Origin: Bugula neritina
Taxonomy: Eukaryota; Bryozoa; Gymnolaemata; Cheilostomatida; Bugulidae
Direction of reading: 5' to 3'
DNA length: 64,000 nt
NCBI GenBank assembly: GCA_964035545.1
Contig: OZ037768.1
Location: forward strand, 7,927,241 to 7,991,240
Shown here: positions 1 through 13,800 of the stretch, piece by piece
Numbering within the stretch: the first letter of the stretch is position 1
Layout of the letters: each line of letters starts with the position of its first letter
The notes under the pieces: model-generated
The model's database searches: none
The model's input: only the letters and a program-made list of their open reading frames with translations
What the model was told of the DNA's origin: nothing
Program-made: the position numbers and the translations under genes

Positions 1-69
1 TACTGTAAGCCTGCGGATATTTTTATAAGGTTAAATAATTATGCAATAAAATTAAAATGATACTTTTAG

Positions 70-1837
70 GATTTTGTGCGATATACAACGCGGGCAGGAG
101 AGGATTGTGCTCCCCTTGAGCAAGTTCTTAACATGCTAATGTCTGTGGTGAAGGCCATTGATGACCAGCTCATACTAAACAATATTTATGGAGCACCTGA
201 GGATGTAAAGGCATTCGGTAATGTTTTGAGACATGTAAGTGTTGTAATTAAATTTTATTTGGGATTTATTTATTCCTTTGAAGGGTTTATTTACATGATG
301 AGGCAGTTTTTTTACCGCTAAATACATGGTCAAGATTTTTTTCTTAAGACTCATAATATGATTTAAGCACTTTTGAATTTTTATAAAATATCAATTTTTG
401 TGCCATTGGGATGTGCTCATGAGTGCAAGTCTTATTCATAAATTATCATTTTATGTTCTGAAATAGTCAAGTCGTATTGCCAGATAGATTTTTATCTTCA
501 GTTTCAAATACAACAAACTAAATTAATCATATGTTTCATTTTTGTTCATAATAATATTGTGTTGTTCTTGTGATTTTAAATTTCATTGCTCACGTACTGT
601 GTGCCATGCTTTTCATTTAACATAAACTTAATTGTATAACTACACAGGATGCAGTGACCATGTGGGAAAACGAGCCCGTAGAAGGTAAGGGGAAGGGAAG
701 ACACTTGTTCCTTTTTCCTTCTCAGTTTGTTATGGCTAAACCAATAAAAGCTGGAAGTACTGACGAGTTTGAATACAAGAATAAATGTGAGGTTAGTTGA
801 CTCCAGATATAGATTGATGCCCAGTGTACACCATGGTGTTGTGTGGCTAGACTAGGATGTCACTATCACTTAGTTTAAGTCATTGTCATTTTCCAATTGA
901 TTACTCGACATACTAATATTTATATAAATAACTAAGAATAATATTGCGCTAATTGCAATGCTTTGGACTGTAATATAAAATTATTTAAACTATTTAACAC
1001 AGCAGTGTTAAATCATGGCTGTCATAGTTTTTAATAATGTTTTGTTATTCTTAACTTTTTGAGAATTGTTCTTGGAAATTGGTTAAGAAATATGTATGAG
1101 TGAGCATTGTGTGTGCTAGACATGTAATATTATTAACAAACTCAAAACATAGTCACGAGGGCTGTGGTCTAATTTTCTGATTGTGTATTTGATTCAATTT
1201 TTTTTCCAAAATATAGTTTTACTACTAAGATATATCTGCTTACACCCTTTACAGTTACCTAAGCTTATGATGTACACATACCCCAACAAGTCAGCTGATA
1301 ATGACCGAAGGTTTGAACTCTTTCATATGCCCAAGGGCGGGGTTATTGAGCACTATATTGTGCAGTGTAAGAACGAGTATTCCAGAGACGCATGGGTTAG
1401 AGATATAAGTGATGCTATGATAGCTGCAGGTTGGTCTTCATTTCCTCCTCATACATAGAGTATACTAGCATTTTAGCAAAACTGATATAATTATATTTTC
1501 ATATATTGTTGGTGAATTGTTTATATTTGGCGTTGTGTTTTCAAGTCAATAATTTCTTGTGTTGAATTAATTCTTCTATTGTGCTTTTTGTATCATCTGT
1601 TCAAAATTTGTAGTGCAATATAATTGTTTACATACAGTAAGTTATATTTTGTTGGGTAAGCAAGCAGTGCATAACAAAAACATTGTATTAAAGGTATAAC
1701 TGACTTCAAGTTAAGTGAAGCGGAACACAAGGATCTGGTAAAGAGGCGCCAGTCTCAGGTCTCCAACTCCACACCTCAAAGGAAACCTCCTGTTGAAAGT
1801 CAGCAGCTTAAGCAATATGAAGATTCCCCTCAAACTG
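70..1837 (+). CDS. Gene 1, exons 1-4: end of the RhoGEF (DH) domain plus PH domain
   Basis: Residues 1-53 of the visible protein look like the last two helices of a Dbl-homology domain: an aromatic/basic YTTRAGED motif, then a PLEQVLNML helix and an acidic/hydrophobic final helix. Residues about 54-170 read as a PH domain. They include a WENEP turn, the strand GKGRHLFLF, then MAKPIKAG, the segment DNDRRFELF and the C-terminal amphipathic helix with the invariant Trp (RDAWVRDI). DH-PH tandems activate Rho-family GTPases, and in UNC-89/obscurin they act on Rho at the sarcomere. A Lys/Arg/Gln-rich linker (exon 4) follows. The N-terminal half of the DH domain and any upstream SH3 lie outside the window, so GEF competence cannot be judged. 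Confidence 0.8.
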
Positions 1838-4800
1838 GTAGGCTGACTCTGCTTATATACATATTTCTAGCCATTTCATGTATGGGTCACTCGGCGATAT
1901 GTAAGTGGTATCCACATATGTGGACGCTGCGTTTCCAAGCTTTGCATTATGCGAATGTTAGGAAACAGTTGCATTGAATGAAACCACAACCATGAGCTCA
2001 TGTTCAAACCACAAATTCCTCCATTGCATAACGTGAAGTAATGGAACGAAATGAATCGAAGGGTATAGATAGCACTTTGTTTTAAATTTAAATTGAAGTG
2101 TAAAGATTATTTTAATATTTTGCTAATTTACTGTCTAGTTTGACTCTTAGAGTTGAAGTTGATTTTATTTTAAATATATGAACTCAAGCTTTGATTTTTC
2201 ATATCTAATTGTTAATTTAGATTTAGTTGGTTTCATTGTAATTGGAACTGTAAGTGTTGCTTTTTTATTTCATAAAACTCTTAAAACAGCCTCAATACAC
2301 ACCATAGGAGTATGTCTAAAGGGGTGCTATTCATCTTTGATGTCACCTAACGACTTGCAACTCTATCAACTGCATCTGCAGTCATTTGAAGTCTATTTTT
2401 TTACTATTCATAAAACAATTAGATGTATATGAAAACTTCAAAAGTAAAATGACTGCGTAGATTAACAAAACATTGTTTTCAAATGCTCATTTCATGTATA
2501 ATTTTTTTTTATAATACTTTTTCATATCTAAACGATAGAACATCATGCAGTTCTATGTGTATGTAATACATAAATAATAGTATCTGATTATAATGTAGGT
2601 CACATATTATGTAGGTCAATTATTAAGTACATATTACGAAGCTGGGTCTGCTGTATCCAACAAGCAGTCTGTTTTCGTTCACTTTGACTCGAACAATGTG
2701 AGTCAACCATTGAAGTCAGGTACTAGTGTGTTTTTATAATGCTTGTTGCTGACTAATTACACGTACCTTAGCATACAAGACCTGGAACAAACAGCTACTA
2801 ACATTTTTATACTTAATATTTTTAAGGGCATCAACTATCAGTATTAGTGCACTTTACTGTCATTTGGCTGTTTGTTAGTCAAAAAAGTATCTTGATTTAA
2901 CAAATAAATGGCTTAAAAACTGCTGCCTGAACAAAGATTTGTTTAAAGCTGTCTTTAACAGTTGAAACACTCAAACCAGATATTTTAGTGCGCAGGAACT
3001 GAAAGTTCGAACACTACATTACGTAATGGTGTGTAAATTCTTGTTAATTTGATTAGCCATTTTAGCTAATTAAACAATTGATTATTAAAAACAGCCCACT
3101 TATAGTGCATGATAAATTGTTTTTGACAAACTTTAGGTGTTATAAACTTGAGTTTTATAAATTTAGCATAAAGCTTATTGCAAATAATATTCTACGTAAC
3201 ACCACTCTAAAAGGCATGTCACTAAATAACAAATCTCACTCTCTCAACTCTTGGAGCCACAAATGAGAGCTCATAGGTGTGATTGCTGAGTCGTAAATCT
3301 TAACTCATGAGAACTGAATCATACATACTGTGATAACTTAAACTGCAGAGCATAAATTTTGGGATTTTTCAGTTGCTAAAGCTCTATAAAAATACAACAA
3401 TGGCAAACAATTTTGTACTTCTGTCTAAGCTAATTGACAATATTTTGGTAAAATTCACCCCGGACTTACGATTTGGTCTAAGGATTAATTGGGAAACAGA
3501 CATGTTTTTAATTTGCATTATCACTTGTAAATTATACCTTTGCATACCTTTGTTCATTAATACAAGCAATTTGAATGTAATATGTACACTCTGTAGGTTT
3601 TTCACTGGAAAAATAATTTGGGCATTTTTTGTTAACTTGAGAAGATACTGGCTTATGTAAACTCAAAGTTTAACAATTTAATTTTTCTTTTGGTTTTCAC
3701 CTCTAATGCCAATCAATTCGTATTATCTTTTTTGACTATACCTGTTTGTTGCTTTAACAAGTTTACTCATTTTGTATATTATGATATAGATTTGGATTGC
3801 ATGAGGTGAATCTAAACTTGATTATAAATGTTGAAGGTTGTTAGTGATTGCCAGGAGGTAGACTATTTTTAGTTCTGATCAACAATAATTATTGGGTTAA
3901 TGTTTGGGCTTAGATCTAAATTTACCTTGTTTTAAATGTGAACAAGTTATAATGTATGCTACAAATGCGGAGTTCTGATGTTTAAATTTGAAAAAAACCA
4001 GTATTTGTTTATTTATAGTGTTGTATATGTGTAGAATTTACACTTACAGAATTGTCAACATTTTCAAAAAGTTGTAGATGAAAACTGACTTCGAAGGATC
4101 TTTATGGATACACAACATTTTATTACTTGAATATGTACAGCAAATGTAGTACGCATTGTATATTATATTTTGTTGTTATATTGCATACTGTACATATTGC
4201 ATGTCTATTATTATTATTACATTGTACTATGCTAGTATGATTGCATTCTAATGCCCGATAGTGTTATTGTATAGGAGAATTATTGAGCACACAATTCCAA
4301 ACTGAGTCAGCACCGTTTAACAAGCAGTCAATATTTGTTCACGCTGACTGCAGCACTGTTGTAAATGCAACAAGCACAGGTAGTATATTGGAGGTGTGAC
4401 TAAAAGCAGGCATGCGACATCATAATAACTAAATAGTTTCAATAGATCTTGTACTAACTCATTGCGGTTTACCTCATACACTACAGCCCATGATTCGAAT
4501 GGATCCGGGATGCTGGATTGTGTTGCGGTTTGCATTAACTTATGATCGGTTTTCATTTGATTGACACTGTCCCACTGTCCCCATGCACCGAATGAAACAT
4601 CTATTTGCATAATGCAAAGCATGGGGACGTAGTGATAGTAGGCCCATGTGTAATGTTGATGGATTTAAGTCTGAGGTGCTCAGTGTAGACTTGAACCCAT
4701 GCAGAGAGGAAGCTCGTTAATATGTAGTCTGTACTAGCAGTCTATGTTTTGGCCAGATGTATTCATTGTTTATAGCAACCACAACATATTTATGGCGGCA

Positions 4801-7800
4801 TCTGATTGCTTGCAGATAAAGGCATCAAGTGACATATTTCTAGATGATTTTTCTTCTGTATAATTGTATAGAGTACATATATTTATACCAATGTAAGCAT
4901 TTTAGTTGTGATTATGTGTCAATGTATCTGTATGTGTTATTGATATGTTGAACTGTAGAAACAGATGCTTATGTAACAGCATCAACAGACGTCTCCTCCT
5001 ACTACACTGCTGCCGAATCTGATGCCGACTCTAACCTTCAGTCGGCTGAAACTCTTCCTGCAGAAAAAAGACAAACTGGTGTTGAGAAGAATTCAGCACA
5101 GCCACAAGTTCTGAAGCCTCAGTTTAGCAAAGCTCTAAAAACAAATGTGGTTGCTGCTAGTAAGTGTGAAGATACTAAGGCTATGTGTTAATCAAGAATT
5201 TGTTGAAGTATTTTAATAAAATATGCTGGTAGTTTTTTCAAGTTGTTTGTAGTTGGGTGTATTTTACAAATAAATTAAGAGTTTAAATTTGACTCATTGA
5301 ATCTACAGAAGGTGGTTCTGTGAAACTCTCAGTAACTGTGGAAGGAGATCCAAAGCCTTCAATCACTTGGTACAAAGATGGGAAAGAACTCAAGAAAGGA
5401 AAGAAGGTTTCTTTGGCACAAAATGGTAGGCATAAAAAGTAAAAAAGTTTCAAGATTTTGTTGTCACTATACTATTTTTAGTTCAACCAATTTATTTGAT
5501 GCACATCTTTGAGTTATTGTGTTACCAACACTGCACTGAAGGTTATCACCTGTTGCTAGGTAACGAATACAGCGCATTGTTAGAAGGGTTGTCATGGGAT
5601 ACTGCAGGCAAATACAAAGTGACTGCTGTGAACAGCCACGGTAAAGAGACAACTGAAGGGACCCTCACCATCACCACTAAGCTTTCAGGTATATTGTAGA
5701 ATGCAGACTAAGGAAGTTAACATTTAGTAATAGACTAATTTGTCACTTATGTCAGAATACCTTTCTCATTCTACTTCTGATTGCAACTCATATTCACAGG
5801 TGGATTTATTTTCCCATCATCTCAGAAATTCTTATTATTGTTTACAATTCATATCTCAAAATGAAAGCTGGTATTGATAATTGTTTTGCTGCACATTCTG
5901 TACCGTTATAACAAATAGCAATGGTATTGCATGTCCTGCTTTTACTACTAACTTCTATTACCAGATACCTGCTATATGCTATTTAAGCCTGATATTTCAA
6001 ACTGCATCTTTTCTTATTCATCATGGGAAGCTAATACAGAAAAACTTTCGGAATGACTTTTCATTTTTGTCTCCAATATCAAATTCGTTGAAAAGTATAC
6101 ACATTATAAAGCATACATATTATAAACAATAATAAAAGCATATAAAATATGATTTTGTTGTGAAAAGAAGTGACTGCTGATGAGGAGGCGGAGCAGGTGA
6201 AAGGAATAAAACCAAAGTTTATTCAACCACTGACTGCAGATGTCAGTAGTGAAGACAACTGCATCAGATTGGAATGTAAAATATCAGCTGACCCCGAACC
6301 AGAGGTTAAATGGTTAGTGGTCTCAATGTTTTAATAAATGTGTTTCAGCCTGAAAAAGTTGGGAATATAGATAAAAATGCAAATTAAAAAATTGAAGTTA
6401 AAATAGTCATTGTTATTATCAAGTTGTTTTCTGTAATCTTATGATTATTGCACTCTCTCTGCAATAGTAACATTATACTAATTAAATAAAGCTTTTGGTG
6501 AATGGGATTCATTAAAGCTATTTCTTTCACATTTTGGTCTCAGATTATTATTTATTATTGTTGATTATCTCACATGAGTTTATAGTCTTCATTGCTGTGA
6601 AAGCCCCTTATGGAAAGTCATTTGTAAAGCAGGCTAAGGACTGTTCTAATGTGGTACAGGAGCAATTATGACTGGGTGCTCTTCCCAACATCACCAATGG
6701 TGTTCACTCGAACTACTGATCTTGTGAGTGCTAGGCCAGCACTCTAACCACTACACCACGGCTGCTCCCTAGTCTTGTTGATTATCTGACTGCTTCATAT
6801 TCGTTTTGCCAAAATCAAATAGTGATGCTTGTTTTAGGTTGCACAACCATAAATCTCTGTCAACTCAGAGTGATAAATACTCGTTTCTGTTTGTGGATGA
6901 TGAAACTCACACACTGTTGGTGAAGGAGCCAGGAGTACTTGATGCTGGAAAGTACACTGTATTGGCTACTAACAAGTTAGGAAAAGAAGAATCGTCAGTT
7001 GAAGTCAATGTTGGTAAGTTAAACTAAGCTGTACAGGATTCAAATTGTAATTTTAAGATATTTTATTAAAGCAGGTTAATAAAAGTTGACTTTAAAGTTG
7101 TATAGTCACTTTTATCTGATGTATAAGTTTACCTGAACTATAGAAAGCTTTGTAATGTCAGACATTGCACCACATGTTTTTTTAGTTCGCAATGCAATTC
7201 AATTTATAATGTTTTATTTGCTTTTATTTTTGATGCTTATAGATCTCAATTATTTGTTCTCTTTAAGTACTTTAATGTTTACCTTTTATGCTGCCAGGAG
7301 AAATTCAAAAAGAAGAGCCTGAAGCTCAGACAAAAACCAATGATGAGAATTCAAACTCTACCGAACAGAAGGGCACCGTTCCTTTTGATTTAGAAGATCA
7401 AACAGAAAAGACATCAGGACCAGGCGATGTTGAAGATGAAAATCAGCGCCCAGTAGCACTCACAGATATTATTCCATCTAATGATAAGCAGATATCTGGT
7501 GATAAAGAACAGAAGTCAGAAAGCTCTGCTACAGCAAAAGATCAGGTTACTCCTAGTGAGGTTGAGAGTAATCTGGAATCTGCAAGAAGTATACCTAACA
7601 TCAGCAAGTCAGAGCAGCCTGAGTCTGGTGTGACTACAGAGAATTCTGAACCTGTTGTGGAGTTGAGTCATGCACCATTAAACAACCAGCTTGCTGAAAA
7701 AGATAGAGATATATTGGAGCCTACAGAGCTTTCTGAGTTGAAGGTGGACGCTGAACAAGTTACTGAGTCTGATGCAGGCAAAGGACCTGCGAACAAAGAT

Positions 7801-10800
7801 AGTACAGATTCTGGTAGGCCAGCTGGAGGCAATGCAACTGATAATGTGAAGTCAAAGGATAAACTGTTAGGTGCTAAAGAACAGCTATCAGCAGATGTTG
7901 AAGAAGATGAAAGAAACGCAGTTGAATCATCGATGAATGAACAAAATCCTGACATAGTGCAAGAATTTGTAGTAGTTGAGGAAATTGGGGAGATTGAAAA
8001 TAACATTGACCATCCTCCATCTAAGAAGTTGGTTGCTACTCGTTCTTTGGACCAGGAAGAATCAGAAATATTAGAAGTTGGAACAAATGCAGTTGAAAAA
8101 GTTTCGAGAGTAGAAAATGGAGAAATACCATTTTCTAATGACAAACTGTAAGTCAATATGTTTGTGGCATTCACAATGTGTATGCTGTTTATTTTGTTTC
8201 AATCACCGTCATTGAATACTTTTAAAAGTTGATTCTTTTCAACATTTCATGATCATAGTTTGTGGCTGACTGTATTTTGTGTAACAGCCATCATAGCTAT
8301 TAAATCTTCTGGTGGTCAACCTCAAGCATTCATTGCATCTATGATGTTTGATTATAAGGTGCAATGTAACTTGCATTTACTTCATTTTTACATTGCATAA
8401 TACAAATGTGTAGTCATTATAAACATAGTCTGTGTGTAATACATCTTTAAAATTTCCTTCTTTTATTATTTTTGCATTTTGTGTTCTTTTATTTATTTCA
8501 GAAACAAATATCCTGGGGGCAAGTCATTGCCAAACAGTCATGTAAGTCTTTTACCTTCTAGTCTTGACCTGCTCCATCCTTTCCCTTGCTACTGTTTTAT
8601 GTGAATTATCTGCTCTAGCTTTCTCTTGCTGTCTTTGAATTACTATTGAAGTGATTTTCCCCACCTTATGTATGCTTTCCCATTATTTATACCCACTAAG
8701 GTTGACGAGACCAGCTTGTCAGGTAATAGAAATACAGCTGAAAGTGTATCTGAAGAGGTCACGGAACTTAAAGATGAAAGGGCAGACAATTCACCTATAG
8801 ACTTTTTACCCACAATTCATAGCAACAAAGAAAAAACTGTTTTAGATGATGGGGCAATTGACGTAACAACTCAAAAATCTAATGACCCTGATTCAAACAA
8901 GTTGTATGCTACACAAGAAATTAAAAGCAAAGCTGATACTTTGTATACAAGTGAAAACTTCGCACATGACCAGAACAATGAGAAAGTTGTGCCTATTTCA
9001 ACTTCTTATCTTTTTCATCAACCAGAGAATTCTGTGTCTGTTGATAATAACTCTAGTAACTTGGTTTTGAGCGACTCTAGTGCTTCAGGAAAACATGGAG
9101 TCATACAAGAAGCTAATCTTAGTACTGCTCAGATTCAGCGCTCGTCTCTCATTGGCTATAGTGTTGTTAATCACTCCGCAGCTCAATTGTCACAAGCTGA
9201 ACTTAAGGTAGCAACATGTATACAGGTTTCATAGTTTACATAATTTTAAATGGTTTAGGCCTTAAGGTGTGAACCAAAAATTTTTTCCCTTATTCTTCTA
9301 CCCATGTTAACCTTTCCTACCTTTGCCAATTTCCAATTTTTGGACACTCTTTGTTTCATTTTAATATATCAATTGTTTTGAATTCAAAATAATTTTGTGA
9401 TTGAAGTATACTTGAAATCATAATAGAATCAAAGAGTATTTAGTTTTTGAAAATTGTTGCAGAGAGCCATATCTGTGACAAGATTTGAATCATAAGTTGC
9501 TTTTATGATGCAAGTTTTTTGCTTTCAACTAGTAACAATATTATGTTGAAATGTTGTGGTGATGCAAATCTCTAATTTTTATTATTTGTTGGGTCATTTG
9601 TGCTGAGAATTTGCTTCTTCAACTCTAGTTATTTATAAGAGTTTCATTGAATTCGTATTTACTTAGATACCAAATGGGGGTGAAGCAGATATTACAGAAA
9701 AAGAGTTTTCAGCAGCCCTACGTAAGTTCTGAACAATATGAGAAACCAATTCTAATTTCTAAGGCTTATACATTTGACCATATTATAGTGACTTAGCTGT
9801 AGTTATAATAAAGTGTCAATAGTATACATTTAAGTTACAATCGCTTGCGTGATACTCTAATAGAGTACTAGTATTATAGTGTAAGATGTCCTAAGTAACT
9901 GCCCTCTATTTCAGCAACTCCAATATATGGCAAGCCCAGCGCTCAACCTGGAACTCAACCTGACACGTTTATTTTAAGTTGGGAAGTTCCAGACCATTTC
10001 AAGAATGCTGAAGGAATCACTTACAGCGTGGAAATGTGTGAATCTGGTAATGATTGGAGAAGAATCAGATCTGGTTTAAAGTAAGTATACAATACACTAG
10101 TAATATGTGCAGAAATTTTAGACAACAATATAATTCGCTAACCGAATTAGTATAAAAAGCTGTCAATGTTTGGCCATAAATTTTGTTCTGCCTTCAAGTC
10201 ATTTAAATTTTGATATTTTACCCAACTGTGTCAGTCTATAAATAGACTAAAACGTCTGACATCTAATTTTTCAGGCATGTCAGTTTGTTTATGATTTTCA
10301 ATACTGTAGAGTAATTGAATTGTGGGATATGTTATAGGGAAACCGGTGTGGAGTTGCCCTCCTCCGCCAAAGGAGTGAGATATCGTGTGATAGTGGAGAA
10401 CTCAGAAGGGGAGGAAAGTCTCCCTAGCTTATCTCTAATGGTTAGAACTGGTAAATGGAGGGACTCAGATAATTCCAGTTTACTATCAAAACTAGAGAAG
10501 AAGTACATGCCTGTAGCAGAGCCTGGTAGGTTTTTATATCGTATTCAATATTATAAATGTATATTAATGAGAATTGTGTTTATGCTAATAGAAGCTAATA
10601 GAAACTCCAAAACATGCGAGTCTGTGTTTGGTTGGAACATCTTTTTTAAATGCACAAGGTATTACAATCTGTATATAACAATTATCTTCTTGCCTTTTTT
10701 CTATTGGAGACTTAAGTTCTTAGATTTTCAATTTTTTTCTTTACTGCCTTGTTTAATAAATAAATACAGGTCAAAATTTTTAGCTGTCGACTTATTTTAT

Positions 10801-13800
10801 ACAGTTCTTTATTGAACTTCTCTAATTTTAGTTTAAGTTTCACTTTAACTGATTATTCCAAATAGCCATTTATTTCAAGTGTGTGGACCTGTGATGCACC
10901 CTTGCTGTACATACACAGATAGTAACTGTGTTGGTATAAGTAGGCTACCTGTTTACCTGCTGCTAGTGTGTAACCTGTCCATGGCTGAGCTGTCTTTGTC
11001 TCCCCCTGTATTCTAACGTCTATGTAGCAGATAGCATTCCCTCACCCCATTCACCCAGATCACTTACTCCATCGCTCTACTCTCGGGGCAATGAGATACG
11101 AAACTCGTCGCCATCCAGCAACTATTCACTCTCTTCTGTCGGAGGTACAGCTCCTCTCTCGTCACTGCTGCCACATACTGATCGTCTCTCGTATGTTTCC
11201 TCTTCATCCAACACAGGAGAAACTAACAAGTCTCGCAGAGAATATTCTTCGTGTCTTATTCCTACTTACAGGTAAGGCTCAGCTACATGTAAAGATAAAA
11301 CTTAAAATATAAACCTCAGTTGTTGTGAATATAATGCTTTAAATTTCTGAATTGCTTGAGAGCTTCAACACTAACTTTGCCTGGTTTACAGCCTTCCATT
11401 TTACAGCCCCTAATGTACTTTACTTTGTAGTGTTACACAGTTTTTTGTTTTTAGCTGAAAGCTATCATGACAGACTTTTTATAAATTACATTTTTTTAAA
11501 TTATGTAAAACTGAAAGATTTGAATTAGCTCTATGCAGTTTATATGATAAATATTTTAAATGGGTTGTATTAGACACATTTTTGGTAATAATCTCCAAAC
11601 TTCAATAGCTGTTTATAAGAAAGATAACTGCTAAACACTACCGTGTGTAGTACAGAATAAAATGCAGTATGAAATGATCATGACTTCTCAAAGATATTTT
11701 AATGCATCTTCTGACTCATCTGTTTGCAATGTCATGCGAAGAAATTTGCTTAGTGATTTGTGTTTCCTATGCTATTTAGTTCTTATAAAGAACACCCTTT
11801 GTACCAAGAGGTTGATGATTACATATCTACCACAATAGATAGATATGGTTCTACCTCTTTTCTGCAACCACCACCACGGCGCCATGGTTCTGTGGATAGA
11901 GTTGGTAAGGCTGTACTCTGATGTTTTATTGTTTAATCGCAGTAATTATTGTACTTTGCATTTTGCTACTGCATAAGGTAATTGTATGAGTAATTTCCAG
12001 TTTATTTGACTGATTATTTGGTGATAACTTAACACATATAAATTACTTTGTCAGTTTCATGTAATTTATAACGAAATGCACTTTCTCAAAGCCATGATTT
12101 AAAATAATTTAATGAATTTGAGAATGCTCAATTAAATCCAATCTTGCCTGATGGAAATCTTACTGATATCAGCAACATTTTATTACAATTGACCTTCTTA
12201 CCATGGTGCTTCATTAATATTTACCTGCTATTTATGTCACATGATGCTGGACTGGATCAAACACACAGATACTTAAAAGTATACATGAAAAACTTGATTT
12301 GTGCAAAGAATATTCAAAAGCATTGAGTTTCTTAATGAAGTTTTACAAGTTTTTTTCAATTAGCTGATTGGCTGAACACCTATGTAACTTGTACATTCTA
12401 TCTACACTGACCTATTTCCCATGTGACATTTTAATTTTGTGGTTCTAAAAATTTTAAGTTGCAAGTTTAGAATATTAGTCAATAGCACTGGTGCTGTTGG
12501 ATGACATTTTGAGATATATTTTTTAGACATATGCTGAATCACTGCTTTATCTCTTACAGGTCCAGCGGACGCGTTACCATCATATGACATGTCAATGGTC
12601 TCCCCTACAATCATGAAAATAAGTGTACTCACTAATTCTGTAAAATTAAAATGGCCGCCTTCCATAAGAGACATTCACTCAACATATGTTGTTGAAGGAC
12701 GCGCACCTAGCAAGTCCTTGGTTTGGAATACACATGCTAGTAGAATCCTTGCAACTACAGTTGTTATAAAAGGATTGCAATTGGATACTTATGACTATGA
12801 GTTCCGAGTTCGAACGAGTAACGCTGCCGGGTTAGGAGAACCAACTCGTTCTGTGTCTACGTCGGAGTTACGAGAGAAAGGTGAATGTAGTGTCACTCAC
12901 CAGGCTGGATTATTTGCTAATAGCTCTTCAACTTTCTTTCACCGATCGCACCTTGTTCCTTCTTATAGAATTTACACAAAAACCGGTGGTGTGCCGAATT
13001 CTTCTAACTTACATATTGGATAAAGTGGTGGTTGATTCTGCTAATCCCATTTCTCTTGAGCATGCGCTGGCCTTGAGGCAACAGACTATACCCCATGTTT
13101 ACCTTCTGCCAACCCCTCTCAACCTTGTCAATGCTCTAGATAATTTTCATATATATGGCGTGGCCAAAATGGATGACTAATATTTTCTTGTTGACTCATA
13201 ATGTAGACATTGAGCAACAATTGTTTTTATACCATAAAATACAATATTATTTTGGATAAAATATTATGTTTTCATTTAATCAAAAGCTTTATCTGCCAGG
13301 TAGTTGTGGCTTTGTTTGTTGCTTTCTTTTCTGTATGATATGCTAGTGACCCTCGAGAAATTTGCTAACTACTGTGGTTACACAGTCGACTCATTCTTCT
13401 GTGTTTATTCTCCCTACCCGCATGCCAATTAACAGTTTCTGAGTCGTGAAAGACTGGGTGAGTAACATAACAGAACTTACACACTAGTTCTAGACATGAT
13501 ATATTTCTTGTGGATAGTTGCATTTATGGTTGAATTTCTTAATTTTTACCCATGGTTTTTGGTGTGTATATTTTCAAAATACATTATATGTGTTGGCCTA
13601 TAATTTGATTCTTAGATAAGCATAATTTTTATTGTAAAATAAGTAAAATAATGAAATTTTTTACCATTAAATTATTATTTACAAGCAATTTCAATTCACT
13701 CAAAAAATTTGAAGAGTTCTGTTATTACTTCCACCCTGGAGACTATGGTACTCCTCAATCATGTGACCGTGAACCTCAATTTGTTGGAATATTTTAGGGT

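Noticed and set aside
2178-3660. Several 60-95 residue open frames in the gene 1 introns
   Set aside because: Low-complexity composition, no splice sites in phase with the neighbouring exons, no domain similarity.
7668-8174. 168-residue minus-strand open frame
   Set aside because: It is the complement of the low-complexity acidic exon 12 of gene 1. It is Ser/Thr-rich shadow sequence with no domain.
12881-13180. Two overlapping open frames after FN3-2
   Set aside because: They lie downstream of a good donor (GTGAAT at 12881), have no continuing FN3 or Ig pattern, and the next in-phase exon is at 13798.
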